32,100 nucleotides of DNA from SAR202 cluster bacterium (GCA_009392285.1 VFGU01000020.1:1-32100), one strand, 5' to 3'; counted from the stretch's first letter, positions 1-7,682 are shown. Notes: a model not told the origin generated them from the sequence alone. Made by a program: numbers and translations.

Positions 1-90
1 TCTTCAGCAGGAGCAGCCTCTTCAGCAGGAGCAGCCTCTTCAGCAGGAGCAGCCTCTTCAGCAGGAGCAGCCTCTTCAGCAGGAGCAGCC
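1..90 (-). repeat. Five perfect 18-bp tandem repeats inside the rpsP tail
   Basis: The 18-base unit tcttcagcaggagcagcc occurs five times without a mismatch (1-18, 19-36, 37-54, 55-72, 73-90) and starts at the window edge, so more copies may lie outside. On the minus strand it encodes a six-residue unit Glu-Ala-Ala-Pro-Ala-Glu in the rpsP frame. The unit length is a multiple of three, so copy-number change would keep the frame. Identity even at third codon positions suggests recent expansion by slippage or unequal crossover. Confidence 0.97.
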
Positions 91-407
91 TCAGATGTTA
101 CAGTTGATGTATTCTCTGATTTTTTCTTTTTCTTCTTTGTTAATTCTAGAGGTTTTATTTTTCCGTTATTATCAAAACCAATGATGTGGAATAGTTTTAA
201 TACAGATTCTGATGGCTGTGCACCTTTAGTTATCCAGTCGGATACTCTGTCTTCTATTATTTTTACTGTTGCTGGACTTGTATGAGGGTCATAAGTACCC
301 ACCTCTTCAAGATATTTCCCACCCTGAGGTTTCCTTTGGTCTGCAACAACTATTTTATAAACAGCCCTTCCTTTAGAACCAATTTTTCTTAACCTAATTC
401 GTACCAT
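1..407 (-). CDS. rpsP: 30S ribosomal protein S16 with repetitive C-terminal tail (3' end outside window)
   Basis: S16 binds 16S rRNA in the body of the 30S subunit. Reading minus from the ATG at 405-407, residues 1-90 match the whole S16 fold: start MVRIRLRKIGSKG, then VADQR, EVGTYDP, and the RVSDWITKGAQPSESV segment. S16 is normally about 80-90 residues. Here it continues through a Lys run (91-96), a Ser/Thr-rich linker and an Ala-Pro-Ala-Glu-Glu repeat that reaches the left edge, so the stop codon is not seen. There is no Shine-Dalgarno site before the ATG, but a strong sigma70-type promoter lies about 40-70 bases upstream. It is transcribed divergently from the moaDE fusion. The core identity is certain; the full tail length is unknown. 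Confidence 0.95.
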   Translation of the reverse strand, partial: MVRIRLRKIGSKGRAVYKIVVADQRKPQGGKYLEEVGTYDPHTSPATVKIIEDRVSDWITKGAQPSESVLKLFHIIGFDNNGKIKPLELTKKKKKKSENTSTVTSEAAPAEEAAPAEEAAPAEEAAPAEEAAPAE

Positions 408-452
408 AAATAATTTGAACTCAAAACTCGTTTAATAATTTAGAACTAAATG

Positions 453-482
453 ATTTTATGGGGGTAAAACAGATAATGTCAA
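453..482 (-). promoter_or_regulatory. Sigma70-type promoter for rpsP
   Basis: On the minus strand a perfect -35 box TTGACA (477-482) is followed after 18 bases by TAAAAT (453-458). Predicted transcription starts near 446, giving a leader of about 39 bases before the rpsP ATG at 407. This is pattern matching only, but it is the closest match to consensus seen in the window. Confidence 0.65.
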
Positions 483-524
483 TTAATTTATAACTAAATT
501 TAAGAATGTTAATATATTTATACT

Positions 525-1166
525 ATGAAAATTAGACTATTTGCCTCATTAAAAGAAGATTTTGGATCTGAGATAATAGAAATTAATGATCTCAAAATTA
601 CTGATATTAGACATTTAAGAGATTATTTAGAGAAAAATTTTAATCTGATAACAAAAAATTGCATGACGGCAGTAAACCTTGAATATGCAGATGACACTTT
701 TAAGTTAAAAGACGACGACGAGGTCTCTTTCATTCCGCCTGTTAGTGGTGGGTCTTCTAATGATTTGGTAGAAATAGTAAATAAAGAAATAGTTCCACAA
801 GATTATTCAATTTCTAAATTATCAATATATGGGTCCGAACTAACTTTTCTAGGTATTTCCAGAGATAATAACAATGGCAAAAGGGTGGATAAACTTTTTT
901 ATGAATGCTATGAGCAAATGGCAAAAAAAGAAATTTTGAATTTAATTGATGAATCAAAAATACAATATGGTGTTGGATACATAAGAGTAGTGCACAGGAT
1001 TGGAGAGGTTAGTCCAGGCAATATTAGTTTGCTTGTAATAATTAGCTCTGCTCACAGAAGAGAATCTTTAGATTGCATGAGTTATTTTTTAGATAAATTT
1101 AAGAAAATTGTCCCCATATGGAAAAAAGAAATTTATTCAGACGGGTCAAAATGGCTTGATTCGTGA
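525..1166 (+). CDS. Fused molybdopterin synthase, MoaD-MoaE (small plus large subunit)
   Basis: Molybdopterin synthase puts the two dithiolene sulfurs into precursor Z (cPMP) during molybdenum cofactor synthesis. Residues 1-76 are a MoaD ubiquitin-like domain (start MKIRLFASLKEDFG, end FIPPVSGG). Residues about 90-213 are a MoaE domain with FLGISRD, KLFYECYEQMA, VVHRIGEVSPG, SAHRRE (176-180) and the Lys-bearing PIWKKE segment (197-202). In stand-alone MoaD the Gly-Gly is the C-terminus and is turned into a thiocarboxylate. Here Gly75-Gly76 is internal and followed by SSND, so sulfur loading would need cleavage after Gly76. Fused MoaD-MoaE (MoaX) of Mycobacterium tuberculosis is known to be cleaved. 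No other molybdenum cofactor gene is nearby. The ATG at 525 has no Shine-Dalgarno site. Confidence 0.93.
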   Translation: MKIRLFASLKEDFGSEIIEINDLKITDIRHLRDYLEKNFNLITKNCMTAVNLEYADDTFKLKDDDEVSFIPPVSGGSSNDLVEIVNKEIVPQDYSISKLSIYGSELTFLGISRDNNNGKRVDKLFYECYEQMAKKEILNLIDESKIQYGVGYIRVVHRIGEVSPGNISLLVIISSAHRRESLDCMSYFLDKFKKIVPIWKKEIYSDGSKWLDS

Positions 1167-1207
1167 TCTTAAATACATGCTAATTCTCTCTAAAACTACT
1201 AAATTTA

Positions 1208-1237
1208 TAGACATCTAACTACTAGAAATAGTAGAAT
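1208..1237 (+). promoter_or_regulatory. Possible promoter for tRNA-Ser/miaB
   Basis: TAGACA (1208-1213) and TAGAAT (1232-1237) are separated by 18 bases and would start transcription around 1244, about 16 bases before the tRNA. The -10 box overlaps a small perfect hairpin (CTACTA, GAAA loop, TAGTAG; 1219-1234). It is a plausible match in AT-rich DNA and not unique. Confidence 0.35.
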
Positions 1238-1259
1238 TTGACCTTAAATTAGGCTAGTC

Positions 1260-1351
1260 GGAGAGTTCGCATAGAGGCCTAGTGCGTCGGTTTGCTAAAC
1301 CGATGTCGGAAGTAATTCCGACCATGGGTTCGAATCCCATACTCTCCGCCA
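1260..1351 (+). tRNA. tRNA-Ser(GCU)
   Basis: A full cloverleaf can be drawn. Acceptor GGAGAGT (1260-1266) pairs with ACTCTCC (1341-1347), followed by discriminator G1348 and an encoded CCA (1349-1351). The anticodon arm is TCGGT-TTGCTAA-ACCGA, giving anticodon GCT. A long variable arm TCGGAA-GTAA-TTCCGA marks it as class II (serine). The T arm is ATGGG-TTCGAAT-CCCAT. It reads AGC/AGU codons. It sits 22 bases before miaB and is probably co-transcribed with it. Confidence 0.97.
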
Positions 1352-1373
1352 TAAAAAAGGGATAAATTAATAT

Positions 1374-2687
1374 ATGAAGAATTTTCATGTTTCGACTGTT
1401 GGTTGCCAGATGAATGTGTCTGATTCTGAAAGGTTAGCAAGTGGGTTAAAAGAGCTTGGGCTTCAAGAAAATGATGATATTTATTCTGATCTGGTTGTTT
1501 TAAATACTTGTGTTGTAAGGCAGACCGCAGAAGATACAGCTACTGGCCTTCTAGGAAAACTTAAAAACATAAAGAAAAAGAATCCTTCTATGATGATATG
1601 TGTGATGGGTTGTATGGTTGGGCCTAAAACCATTGATCTTCAAAAAAGATTCCCGCAAGTGGATATTTGGGCTGCTCCTCAAAAATTTGAAAAAATTTTA
1701 GAACCAGTATCTGAAAAATTAAATAACAACCTAAATGGATGTATGCCTGATTTAATCCCTATACAGCCAAAGATTGCAAGTTTTGTTCCTATAATTCATG
1801 GGTGCAATAAATTTTGTTCATTTTGCATTATTCCATACAGGAGAGGCAGAGAGATAAGCAAGACAATTTTAGAAATCAAAGAAGAAGTGTCCAAACTTAT
1901 AAGAAGAGGCGTGAAAGAGGTAACTTTATTAGGTCAAAATGTCGATTCTTATGGCCATGACCTCAATCCAAAGACTGACTTAGCAGACCTTATGTCTGAA
2001 ATAAATTCTTTGGAAGGATTAAAAAGGTTGAGATTTTTAACTTCTCACCCTAATGATATGTCATCAAAAATTATAAAAGCCATTAGGGATTTACCGAAAG
2101 TGTGCGAAACAATCAACTTACCTTTTCAGGCAGGAAATAATGATGTTTTAGAAAACATGAGGAGAGGATACACAAGAGAAGAATATCTAGATAAAGTACA
2201 AGAAATACGGGAAACAATACCAAATGTTTCAGTAACTACTGATCTTATTATTGGGTTCCCTGGAGAAACTAGAGATCAGTTTATGGAAAGCCTAGATATA
2301 GTAGAAAGAGTAAGGTTCGATAAAGTTCACGCTTCTATATATTCAGACAGACCGGGGACTATCGCGTCTCGAAAGATGGGGGACGATGTTGCCAGAGAAG
2401 AAAAAAAGAAAAGAATGGCTGTAATAGTAGATGCTCAGAAAAAAATTAGCATGGAACTTAATTTAGAATATGAAGGAACTACTCAAGTGGTTTTAGTTGA
2501 AAATAATTCTGAAGGTGTATATTCAGGGCGTTCAAGATTGGATAAACTAGTATACTTAGATGGCGAAAATATAGAAATTGGAGATTTTGTTGAGGTAAAA
2601 ATTACTGAGGCAAGAACATGGTCCCTAACAGGTGAAGTACAGAAAAAAATTAATTATGAGATTGAAGGTCAGTTAATTGAACATTAA
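1374..2687 (+). CDS. miaB: tRNA-2-methylthio-N6-isopentenyladenosine synthase MiaB
   Basis: MiaB is a radical-SAM methylthiotransferase that adds a methylthio group to i6A37 of tRNAs reading UNN codons. The N-terminal UPF0004 domain carries the three auxiliary-cluster cysteines Cys11 (VGCQMN), Cys46 (NTCVVR) and Cys80 (VMGCM). The radical-SAM motif CNKFCSFC gives Cys144, Cys148 and Cys151. Typical RGREIS, LLGQNVDSYG and TTDLIIGFPGET segments follow, then a C-terminal TRAM domain (about 370-430). Its 437 residues are the usual length. The NTCVVR and SYGHDL context favours MiaB over RimO or MtaB. It begins 22 bases after the tRNA gene and its end overlaps nadA by 11 bases. miaA is not in the window. 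Confidence 0.95.
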   Translation: MKNFHVSTVGCQMNVSDSERLASGLKELGLQENDDIYSDLVVLNTCVVRQTAEDTATGLLGKLKNIKKKNPSMMICVMGCMVGPKTIDLQKRFPQVDIWAAPQKFEKILEPVSEKLNNNLNGCMPDLIPIQPKIASFVPIIHGCNKFCSFCIIPYRRGREISKTILEIKEEVSKLIRRGVKEVTLLGQNVDSYGHDLNPKTDLADLMSEINSLEGLKRLRFLTSHPNDMSSKIIKAIRDLPKVCETINLPFQAGNNDVLENMRRGYTREEYLDKVQEIRETIPNVSVTTDLIIGFPGETRDQFMESLDIVERVRFDKVHASIYSDRPGTIASRKMGDDVAREEKKKRMAVIVDAQKKISMELNLEYEGTTQVVLVENNSEGVYSGRSRLDKLVYLDGENIEIGDFVEVKITEARTWSLTGEVQKKINYEIEGQLIEH

Positions 2688-3879
2688 ATCTTATCAACCA
2701 AGAAAACTGTCTATACCAGTAACTGAGCTGGAGCAAGCCTCCTTTTGCCAATTAGATGATAATTTAAGAAGCAAGACTCTCGAAGAGGAGTTTAAGTCTG
2801 GTGTTAAATGGCAAAAAGTTCCTAATAGGTATCTAAAAATGAGTCCAGAGGAAATTGATTTTGAGATAAATAGAATGAAATCAATTATAGGCTCTAAGTT
2901 ATACATTCTGGGTCACCATTATCAGAGAGAGGAAGTAATAAAGTTCGCAGATACAACCGGAGATTCTTTTAAATTATCTTTAGAGGCATCTAGAGAAAAA
3001 GAGGCACAATTTATAGTTTTTTGCGGAGTTCATTTTATGGCAGAAACAGCTGATATATTAACCTCTAAAGATCAAAAAGTAATTCTACCAAATATGGCTG
3101 CCGGATGTTCTATGGCAGATATGGCACCTTCAGAAGATGTTGAAGATGCATGGGAGTTTGTTTCATCGGTTTCAGATAATTATGTTCCTATAACCTACAT
3201 GAACTCAACTGCTGCAATAAAATCTTTGTGTGGAGAAAATGGAGGTCTTGTTTGCACATCAAGTAATGCAGACAAAGCTTTCACTAAGTATTTAGAATCA
3301 GATAAGAAAATATTTTTCTTTCCTGATCAACATTTAGGTAGAAATACGGCCCTTTCTCTTGGTATTAATTTAGATGAAATTAAAGTATGGAATCCTTTTA
3401 AGTTAAATGGCGGTCTTTCAGAAATAGAAATAAAATCAGCAAAAGTTTTGGTATGGCAAGGTCATTGTTCTGTTCATACTAGATTCAATGTTGATCAAAT
3501 TGAAATGGCTAAGAATGATAAGAATGCGAAAATAATAGTTCATCCAGAGTGCACTAATGAGGTTGTAAGTAATTCAGATTATGTTGGTTCCACAGAATAT
3601 ATTATTGATGTAGTGACCAATTCAAAATCGGGGTCAGTATGGGGAATTGGTACAGAGATTAATTTGGTAAAGAGGCTGGCATCAGAAAACCCTGATAAAG
3701 ATATTTTTTGCCTAGACCCTATTGTATGTCCGTGTGCAACAATGTATAGAATTCATCCTGCTTACTTACTTTGGGTTTTAGATGGAATTGGGGCTGGCTT
3801 AGTTATAAATCAGGTAGAAGTAGATTTTGAAACTAGGATAAATTCAAAGGTAGCCCTAGACAGGATGTTAGAGCTTTAA
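2677..3879 (+). CDS. nadA: Quinolinate synthase A (NadA), TTG start
   Basis: NadA is a [4Fe-4S] enzyme that condenses iminoaspartate with dihydroxyacetone phosphate to quinolinate in de novo NAD synthesis. Motifs in order: LGHHYQRE (about 79-86), FADTTGDS, VFCGVHFMAET, AAGCSMAD, MNSTAAIKSLCGENGG with VCTSSNA, FFPDQHLG, GHCSVHTRF, HPEC and CPCATMYRIHP near the C-terminus. The conserved cysteines expected for the cluster are present. The start is TTG (2677), 11 bases inside the miaB end. The next ATG (2839) would remove the NRYLKMSPEE stretch found in long-form NadA proteins, so TTG is preferred. nadC follows at once. The iminoaspartate-forming enzyme (nadB or aspartate dehydrogenase) is not in the window. 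Confidence 0.95.
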   Translation: MNIKSYQPRKLSIPVTELEQASFCQLDDNLRSKTLEEEFKSGVKWQKVPNRYLKMSPEEIDFEINRMKSIIGSKLYILGHHYQREEVIKFADTTGDSFKLSLEASREKEAQFIVFCGVHFMAETADILTSKDQKVILPNMAAGCSMADMAPSEDVEDAWEFVSSVSDNYVPITYMNSTAAIKSLCGENGGLVCTSSNADKAFTKYLESDKKIFFFPDQHLGRNTALSLGINLDEIKVWNPFKLNGGLSEIEIKSAKVLVWQGHCSVHTRFNVDQIEMAKNDKNAKIIVHPECTNEVVSNSDYVGSTEYIIDVVTNSKSGSVWGIGTEINLVKRLASENPDKDIFCLDPIVCPCATMYRIHPAYLLWVLDGIGAGLVINQVEVDFETRINSKVALDRMLEL

Positions 3880-3881
3880 TA

Positions 3882-4718
3882 ATGAAGTTCATAAACTTTG
3901 AATCTATTGAAAAATTAATCGACATTGCAATTAGCGAAGACTTTGCCAATGGGGATCCCAGCACTGAAGTTTCAATAGAACAATCTTCTGTGTCAGATTT
4001 TATATTGATTCTAAAGGAACCAGGAGTTTTGTCTGGCATAGATGTTGCTGAATTTGTATTTAAAAAATTTAATCCAAAAATAAATTTTGATTCATTAGTT
4101 GAGGATAAATATTCAGAGCCAAGAGTGTTTGCCAAAATAAACGGCCCTGTAAGATCAATTCTTTCTGCAGAGAGGACAGCTTTAAATTTTATCCAAAGGA
4201 TGAGTGGAGTGGCTACCTCAGTATATGAGTATAAAAAACTTATCCAAGACCTTGATGTAGATATAGTTGATACAAGAAAAACAATTCCTGGTTGGAGAAT
4301 TTTAGATAAGTACTCTGTTTTAGTTGGAGGAGGATCTAATCACAGAATTGATTTGGGTGAAATGATCATGATAAAGGATAATCATCTAAATTCAGGGAAT
4401 TTAGAAGAAATAGTTAATAGATCAAAATATAAGTTTCCCAATCTTAAAATTGAGGTAGAAGTTGAAAATGAGAATCAACTGGATGAGGTACTTTTTTTGC
4501 CTATAGATAGAATAATGCTGGATAATTGGGATCCTGAAAAAGCCTCAAAGGCTGTAAAAAAAATAAGATCAAAAAATAAAGACTTAGTAATTGAAATATC
4601 AGGAGGCATAAACAAGGAAACTATCAGAAGTTATGCTTTATGCTTGCCCGACATAATATCATTAGGTTCAGTAACCCATTCTGCAAGGGCATTAGATATT
4701 AGTTTAGAATTAGTTTAA
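3882..4718 (+). CDS. nadC: Nicotinate-nucleotide pyrophosphorylase (carboxylating), NadC
   Basis: NadC converts quinolinate plus PRPP to nicotinate mononucleotide, CO2 and PPi, the step after NadA. The N-terminal domain includes AERTALNFIQRMSGVAT (96-112). The barrel has DTRKT (130-134), KYSVLVGGGSNHR (143-155), MIKDNH (163-168), EVEVEN, DRIMLDNW, EISGGIN and a final SLGSVTHSARALDISL. These are the PRPP- and quinolinate-binding motifs, and 278 residues is the usual length. It begins two bases after the nadA stop, so miaB-nadA-nadC look like one unit. Its stop TAA overlaps the stop of the convergent dtd gene within the palindrome TTAA. Confidence 0.96.
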   Translation: MKFINFESIEKLIDIAISEDFANGDPSTEVSIEQSSVSDFILILKEPGVLSGIDVAEFVFKKFNPKINFDSLVEDKYSEPRVFAKINGPVRSILSAERTALNFIQRMSGVATSVYEYKKLIQDLDVDIVDTRKTIPGWRILDKYSVLVGGGSNHRIDLGEMIMIKDNHLNSGNLEEIVNRSKYKFPNLKIEVEVENENQLDEVLFLPIDRIMLDNWDPEKASKAVKKIRSKNKDLVIEISGGINKETIRSYALCLPDIISLGSVTHSARALDISLELV

Positions 4719-5182
4719 AAATTGCTTCTTGGAATTTTTCTGTCATTTGAGTCAATTATTAAGGTTAATGGTCCCCAATTGTTAGATTCTATATTCATTT
4801 CTTCGCCAAAAATACCTGTCTCTGTAATTGAGTGCTCATTTTTCAGTTTGGCTACAAATTTTTGATAAATAATTTCGGCGCTTTTAGGGTCTAATGCATT
4901 GCTAAAATCAGGTCTATTCCCAATTCTAGTTATACTCGATAAGGTAAAATTACTAATTACCAATATAGACTTTTTTCCACTTTGTACAGATAGGTCAAAA
5001 TTGGAAGAAGTGCTAGGAAATAACCGCAAATTTAATAATTTCTTTATGATATATTCTGAATCGTCTTCTGTGTCAGAATTAACTATTCCCAAGAAAACTA
5101 GAATTCCTTCAGTTATCTTTGAATAAATTTTGGAATTTATTGATACAGAGGCGGCTTCGACTCTCTGGACAAGTGCTATCAT
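4715..5182 (-). CDS. dtd: D-aminoacyl-tRNA deacylase (DTD)
   Basis: DTD hydrolyses D-aminoacyl-tRNA (and mischarged Gly-tRNA-Ala), protecting translation. The whole 155-residue fold is present: MIALVQRVEAASVSI start, LVFLGI, KKLLNLRLFP, the active-site strand ISNFTL (76-81), GNRPDFSNA and NWGPLTLIIDS, which contains the Gly-Pro substrate-chirality motif. The usual SQFT signature reads SNFT here (77-80), so the Gln is replaced by Asn while the Ser and Thr are kept. The start codon overlaps the stop of the upstream fmdB-like gene by one base (TAATG), suggesting coupled translation. Confidence 0.94.
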   Translation of the reverse strand: MIALVQRVEAASVSINSKIYSKITEGILVFLGIVNSDTEDDSEYIIKKLLNLRLFPSTSSNFDLSVQSGKKSILVISNFTLSSITRIGNRPDFSNALDPKSAEIIYQKFVAKLKNEHSITETGIFGEEMNIESNNWGPLTLIIDSNDRKIPRSNF

Positions 5183-5469
5183 TACTCAGTTTTTTTAGAT
5201 TTACTAGGCTTATTTTTTTTAACGCTTTTATTGTCAGATTTGGGGTTATTTTTGCTAGATTTTGATTTAGCCTGACTACTAGAAGATCTGTTAGAAGTCG
5301 AATACCACCCTGATCCCTTAAAATGGACAGAAAAGGCACTAATTATTCTCTCGCCATTTTTGATACAATCTGGGCACTTGGCAATAGGCTTATCGCTGAA
5401 ATTTTGAATTATTTCAAATATTTCAGTATCACAATTTTTATTTAAACATTTGTACTCGTAAATAGGCAT
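5182..5469 (-). CDS. FmdB-family zinc-ribbon protein with Lys/Ser-rich tail
   Basis: The first 60 residues match the FmdB / CxxC_CXXC_SSSS zinc-ribbon family: MPIYEYKC start, two cysteine pairs (Cys8, Cys13; Cys32, Cys35) and the HFKGSGWYSTS end. The first pair is spaced C-X4-C rather than C-X2-C. Residues about 63-95 are low-complexity Ser/Lys/Asn and probably disordered. The family is named after a supposed regulator of formamidase genes, but its function is unsettled. It lies 20 bases after purL and is fused by a TAATG overlap to dtd. I infer only that it is co-expressed with dtd. Confidence 0.85.
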   Translation of the reverse strand: MPIYEYKCLNKNCDTEIFEIIQNFSDKPIAKCPDCIKNGERIISAFSVHFKGSGWYSTSNRSSSSQAKSKSSKNNPKSDNKSVKKNKPSKSKKTE

Positions 5470-5489
5470 ATTAATTAGAATAATAGAAT

Positions 5490-7679
5490 TTAATCAGACT
5501 GATTATAAAAAATTGACATTAATCTCTCAACTTTAATACGGATATCTTTGTTGATAATCAATTCATTTTTGGTAACCACTCCTATCTCTTTTGAGTCAAC
5601 ATTGTGTTTATTTGCAATTTTGATAACTTCACCTGATTTTCTTGGGTGGCAACTTACAATAATCGCAGATCTATTTTCTCCAAAATAGATAGATTTTTTA
5701 TTATCTCCATCCAATAAGATATTAGATCCAACATTGCCTAATATACAACTTTCGGCGATAGCTATAGAGATGCCACCTGTAGAAACATCGTGAGCGGAAT
5801 TAATTAGTTTATTATCGATTATTTCTATCAATGAATTTTGTAGATTAAATTCTTTATTTAGATCAATGTGAGGTGACCCAGAAAGTTGATTTTCAAAAAT
5901 TTTTTGATATTCAGATCCTGATAGTAAATTTTCATCTTCATTAATTTGCCCTTCTCCTATAATAATTACCTTGTCACCTACGCTTTTGAAAGATGCAGTG
6001 ACAGTTTTTGAGTAATCATCAATATGTCCAATTGCACCTATTATTGGGGTGGGGAAGATTGGTTTTTGATTTGATTCATTATAAAGACTTACATTTCCGC
6101 TAATTATAGGAATTCCAAATTCTAAGCATGCCTTCTTTAATCCCTCTATAGTTTTGGTTATTTGATACTGAACATCCATTTTTTCTGGATTACCCAGATT
6201 AAGTCCGTCTGTAAGACCAATAGGTCTTGCTCCTGTACATACTATATTTCTACATGACTCTGCAACTGCCATAGATGCGCCCACTTCAGGATCCAAGTAA
6301 CATTTTTTTGAATCGCAATCTATACTAATTGAGATTGCTTGGTTACCTTTTTTTAGTCTCAATACAGCAGCATCTGCTTCACCAGGTAAAACAATAGTGT
6401 TTAACTGAACTTGGTGGTCGAATTGGCTGTATATTTCTTTCTTTGACGATATGTTAGGTGATTTTAAAAGACTCTCTAAAATTTTATTCATATCACTAAT
6501 ATTATTTTTAGATGGAATATATTTCTGAACTTCAGATATCCATTTTGGCTTTTTATCCGATAGTTCATATGCTGGAGCATTAGTAAGAATCTTTACGGGT
6601 GTATTAAGTATTTCATCTCCCTTATATTTTATTTTTACGTTTTTTGATCTATTAAATTTGCCAATTGTATTTGCCTTAAGGTCACGATCATTAAAAAATT
6701 TTAAGAATTTTTGTTCATTTTTTGAATCAATTATGATTAACATCCTTTCTTGAGATTCTGAGAGCATTATTTCGTATGGAGTCATCGCATTTTCTTTTAA
6801 ATGAACTTTGTCTAGATTTAATTCAATTCCTAAGTCACTTTTTTCAGCAACTTCAATTACTGAGCTAGTTAGGCCAGCAGCACCAAGATCTTGCATGCCA
6901 ATAATTCCCTCCATTTTTGCAGATATTAAGCACGACTCTAAAAGAACTTTCTCTAAAAAGGGATTGCCTACTTGAACCGCTGACCTAGAATCAGAACCCT
7001 CTTCTAATGATTGCGAAGCTAGGCCAGAGGCACCGTGAATCCCGTCTCTTCCTGTGTCTGCCCCAACTAATATTGCCAGATCTCCTGCCTTGTCAGCCCT
7101 AGCATTTAATATAGGAGACTTATCATCTATAATTCCGACACACATAGCGTTAACCAAAGGGTTTGTTGTGTAGCATTCTTCGAATTCTATTTCTCCCCCT
7201 ACATCAGGTATCCCTAGGCAATTTCCGTATGTGGATATCCCTTCAACGACACCATTTAATAGGTATTTGTTTCTTGGTATGTCTTGAGGTCCAAATCTAA
7301 GTGAATTTAATATAGCAATAGGATAAGCTCCCATCGCAAATATATCTCTTACAATTCCTCCTACACCAGTAGCGGCACCTTCTTTTGGTTCAATTGCAGA
7401 TGGATGGTTATGAGACTCTACTTTCATTACTATTTTCATTCCATTACCTATATCTAATACACCTGCATTTTCCTTCCCCATTTCAGATAATACTCTTGCA
7501 CTTTCATTAGGCAGTTCTTTAAGCAAAAGTTTTGTGTGCTTGTATCCGCAATGTTCGCTCCATAAGGCACCAAAAAGACCCAATTCTAGTGATGAAGGCT
7601 CTCGATTTAATAGTTCGCATATATTGAGATATTCAGATTCGGAAAGTGCTATTTCTTTTAATAATTTTTTATCTATCAT
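5490..7679 (-). CDS. purL: Phosphoribosylformylglycinamidine synthase subunit PurL (small type)
   Basis: PurL is the ATP-using subunit that converts FGAR to FGAM in purine synthesis, taking ammonia from PurQ. Motifs: LWSEHCGYKHTK (39-50, with the catalytic His), VESHNHPSAIEP, EGAATGVGGIVRDIFAMGA, NSLRFG, GDTGRDGIHGAS-like segment, QDLGAAGL, and in the second half PGEADAAVLRL, DPEVGASMAVAE, LTDGLNLGNP, GNVSLYNE and SAHDVSTGG. Its 729 residues fit the small PurL, which works with separate PurQ and PurS, unlike the approximately 1,300-residue fused enzyme. It starts 3 bases after purQ. No purS is adjacent. Confidence 0.97.
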   Translation of the reverse strand: MIDKKLLKEIALSESEYLNICELLNREPSSLELGLFGALWSEHCGYKHTKLLLKELPNESARVLSEMGKENAGVLDIGNGMKIVMKVESHNHPSAIEPKEGAATGVGGIVRDIFAMGAYPIAILNSLRFGPQDIPRNKYLLNGVVEGISTYGNCLGIPDVGGEIEFEECYTTNPLVNAMCVGIIDDKSPILNARADKAGDLAILVGADTGRDGIHGASGLASQSLEEGSDSRSAVQVGNPFLEKVLLESCLISAKMEGIIGMQDLGAAGLTSSVIEVAEKSDLGIELNLDKVHLKENAMTPYEIMLSESQERMLIIIDSKNEQKFLKFFNDRDLKANTIGKFNRSKNVKIKYKGDEILNTPVKILTNAPAYELSDKKPKWISEVQKYIPSKNNISDMNKILESLLKSPNISSKKEIYSQFDHQVQLNTIVLPGEADAAVLRLKKGNQAISISIDCDSKKCYLDPEVGASMAVAESCRNIVCTGARPIGLTDGLNLGNPEKMDVQYQITKTIEGLKKACLEFGIPIISGNVSLYNESNQKPIFPTPIIGAIGHIDDYSKTVTASFKSVGDKVIIIGEGQINEDENLLSGSEYQKIFENQLSGSPHIDLNKEFNLQNSLIEIIDNKLINSAHDVSTGGISIAIAESCILGNVGSNILLDGDNKKSIYFGENRSAIIVSCHPRKSGEVIKIANKHNVDSKEIGVVTKNELIINKDIRIKVERLMSIFYNQSD

Positions 7680-7682
7680 GCT

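Noticed and set aside
1..90. Short direct repeats that might suggest a CRISPR array
   Set aside because: The units are contiguous with no spacers and lie in frame inside rpsP, encoding an Ala/Pro/Glu tail.
1219..1234. Perfect hairpin CTACTA-GAAA-TAGTAG as terminator of moaDE
   Set aside because: The stem is only six pairs, AT-rich and lacks a following T run; it also overlaps a possible -10 box for the tRNA.
1260..2687. Functional link between tRNA-Ser(GCU) and the adjacent miaB
   Set aside because: MiaB acts on tRNAs with A36-A37 that read UNN codons; the GCU anticodon has U36, so this tRNA is not an expected substrate.
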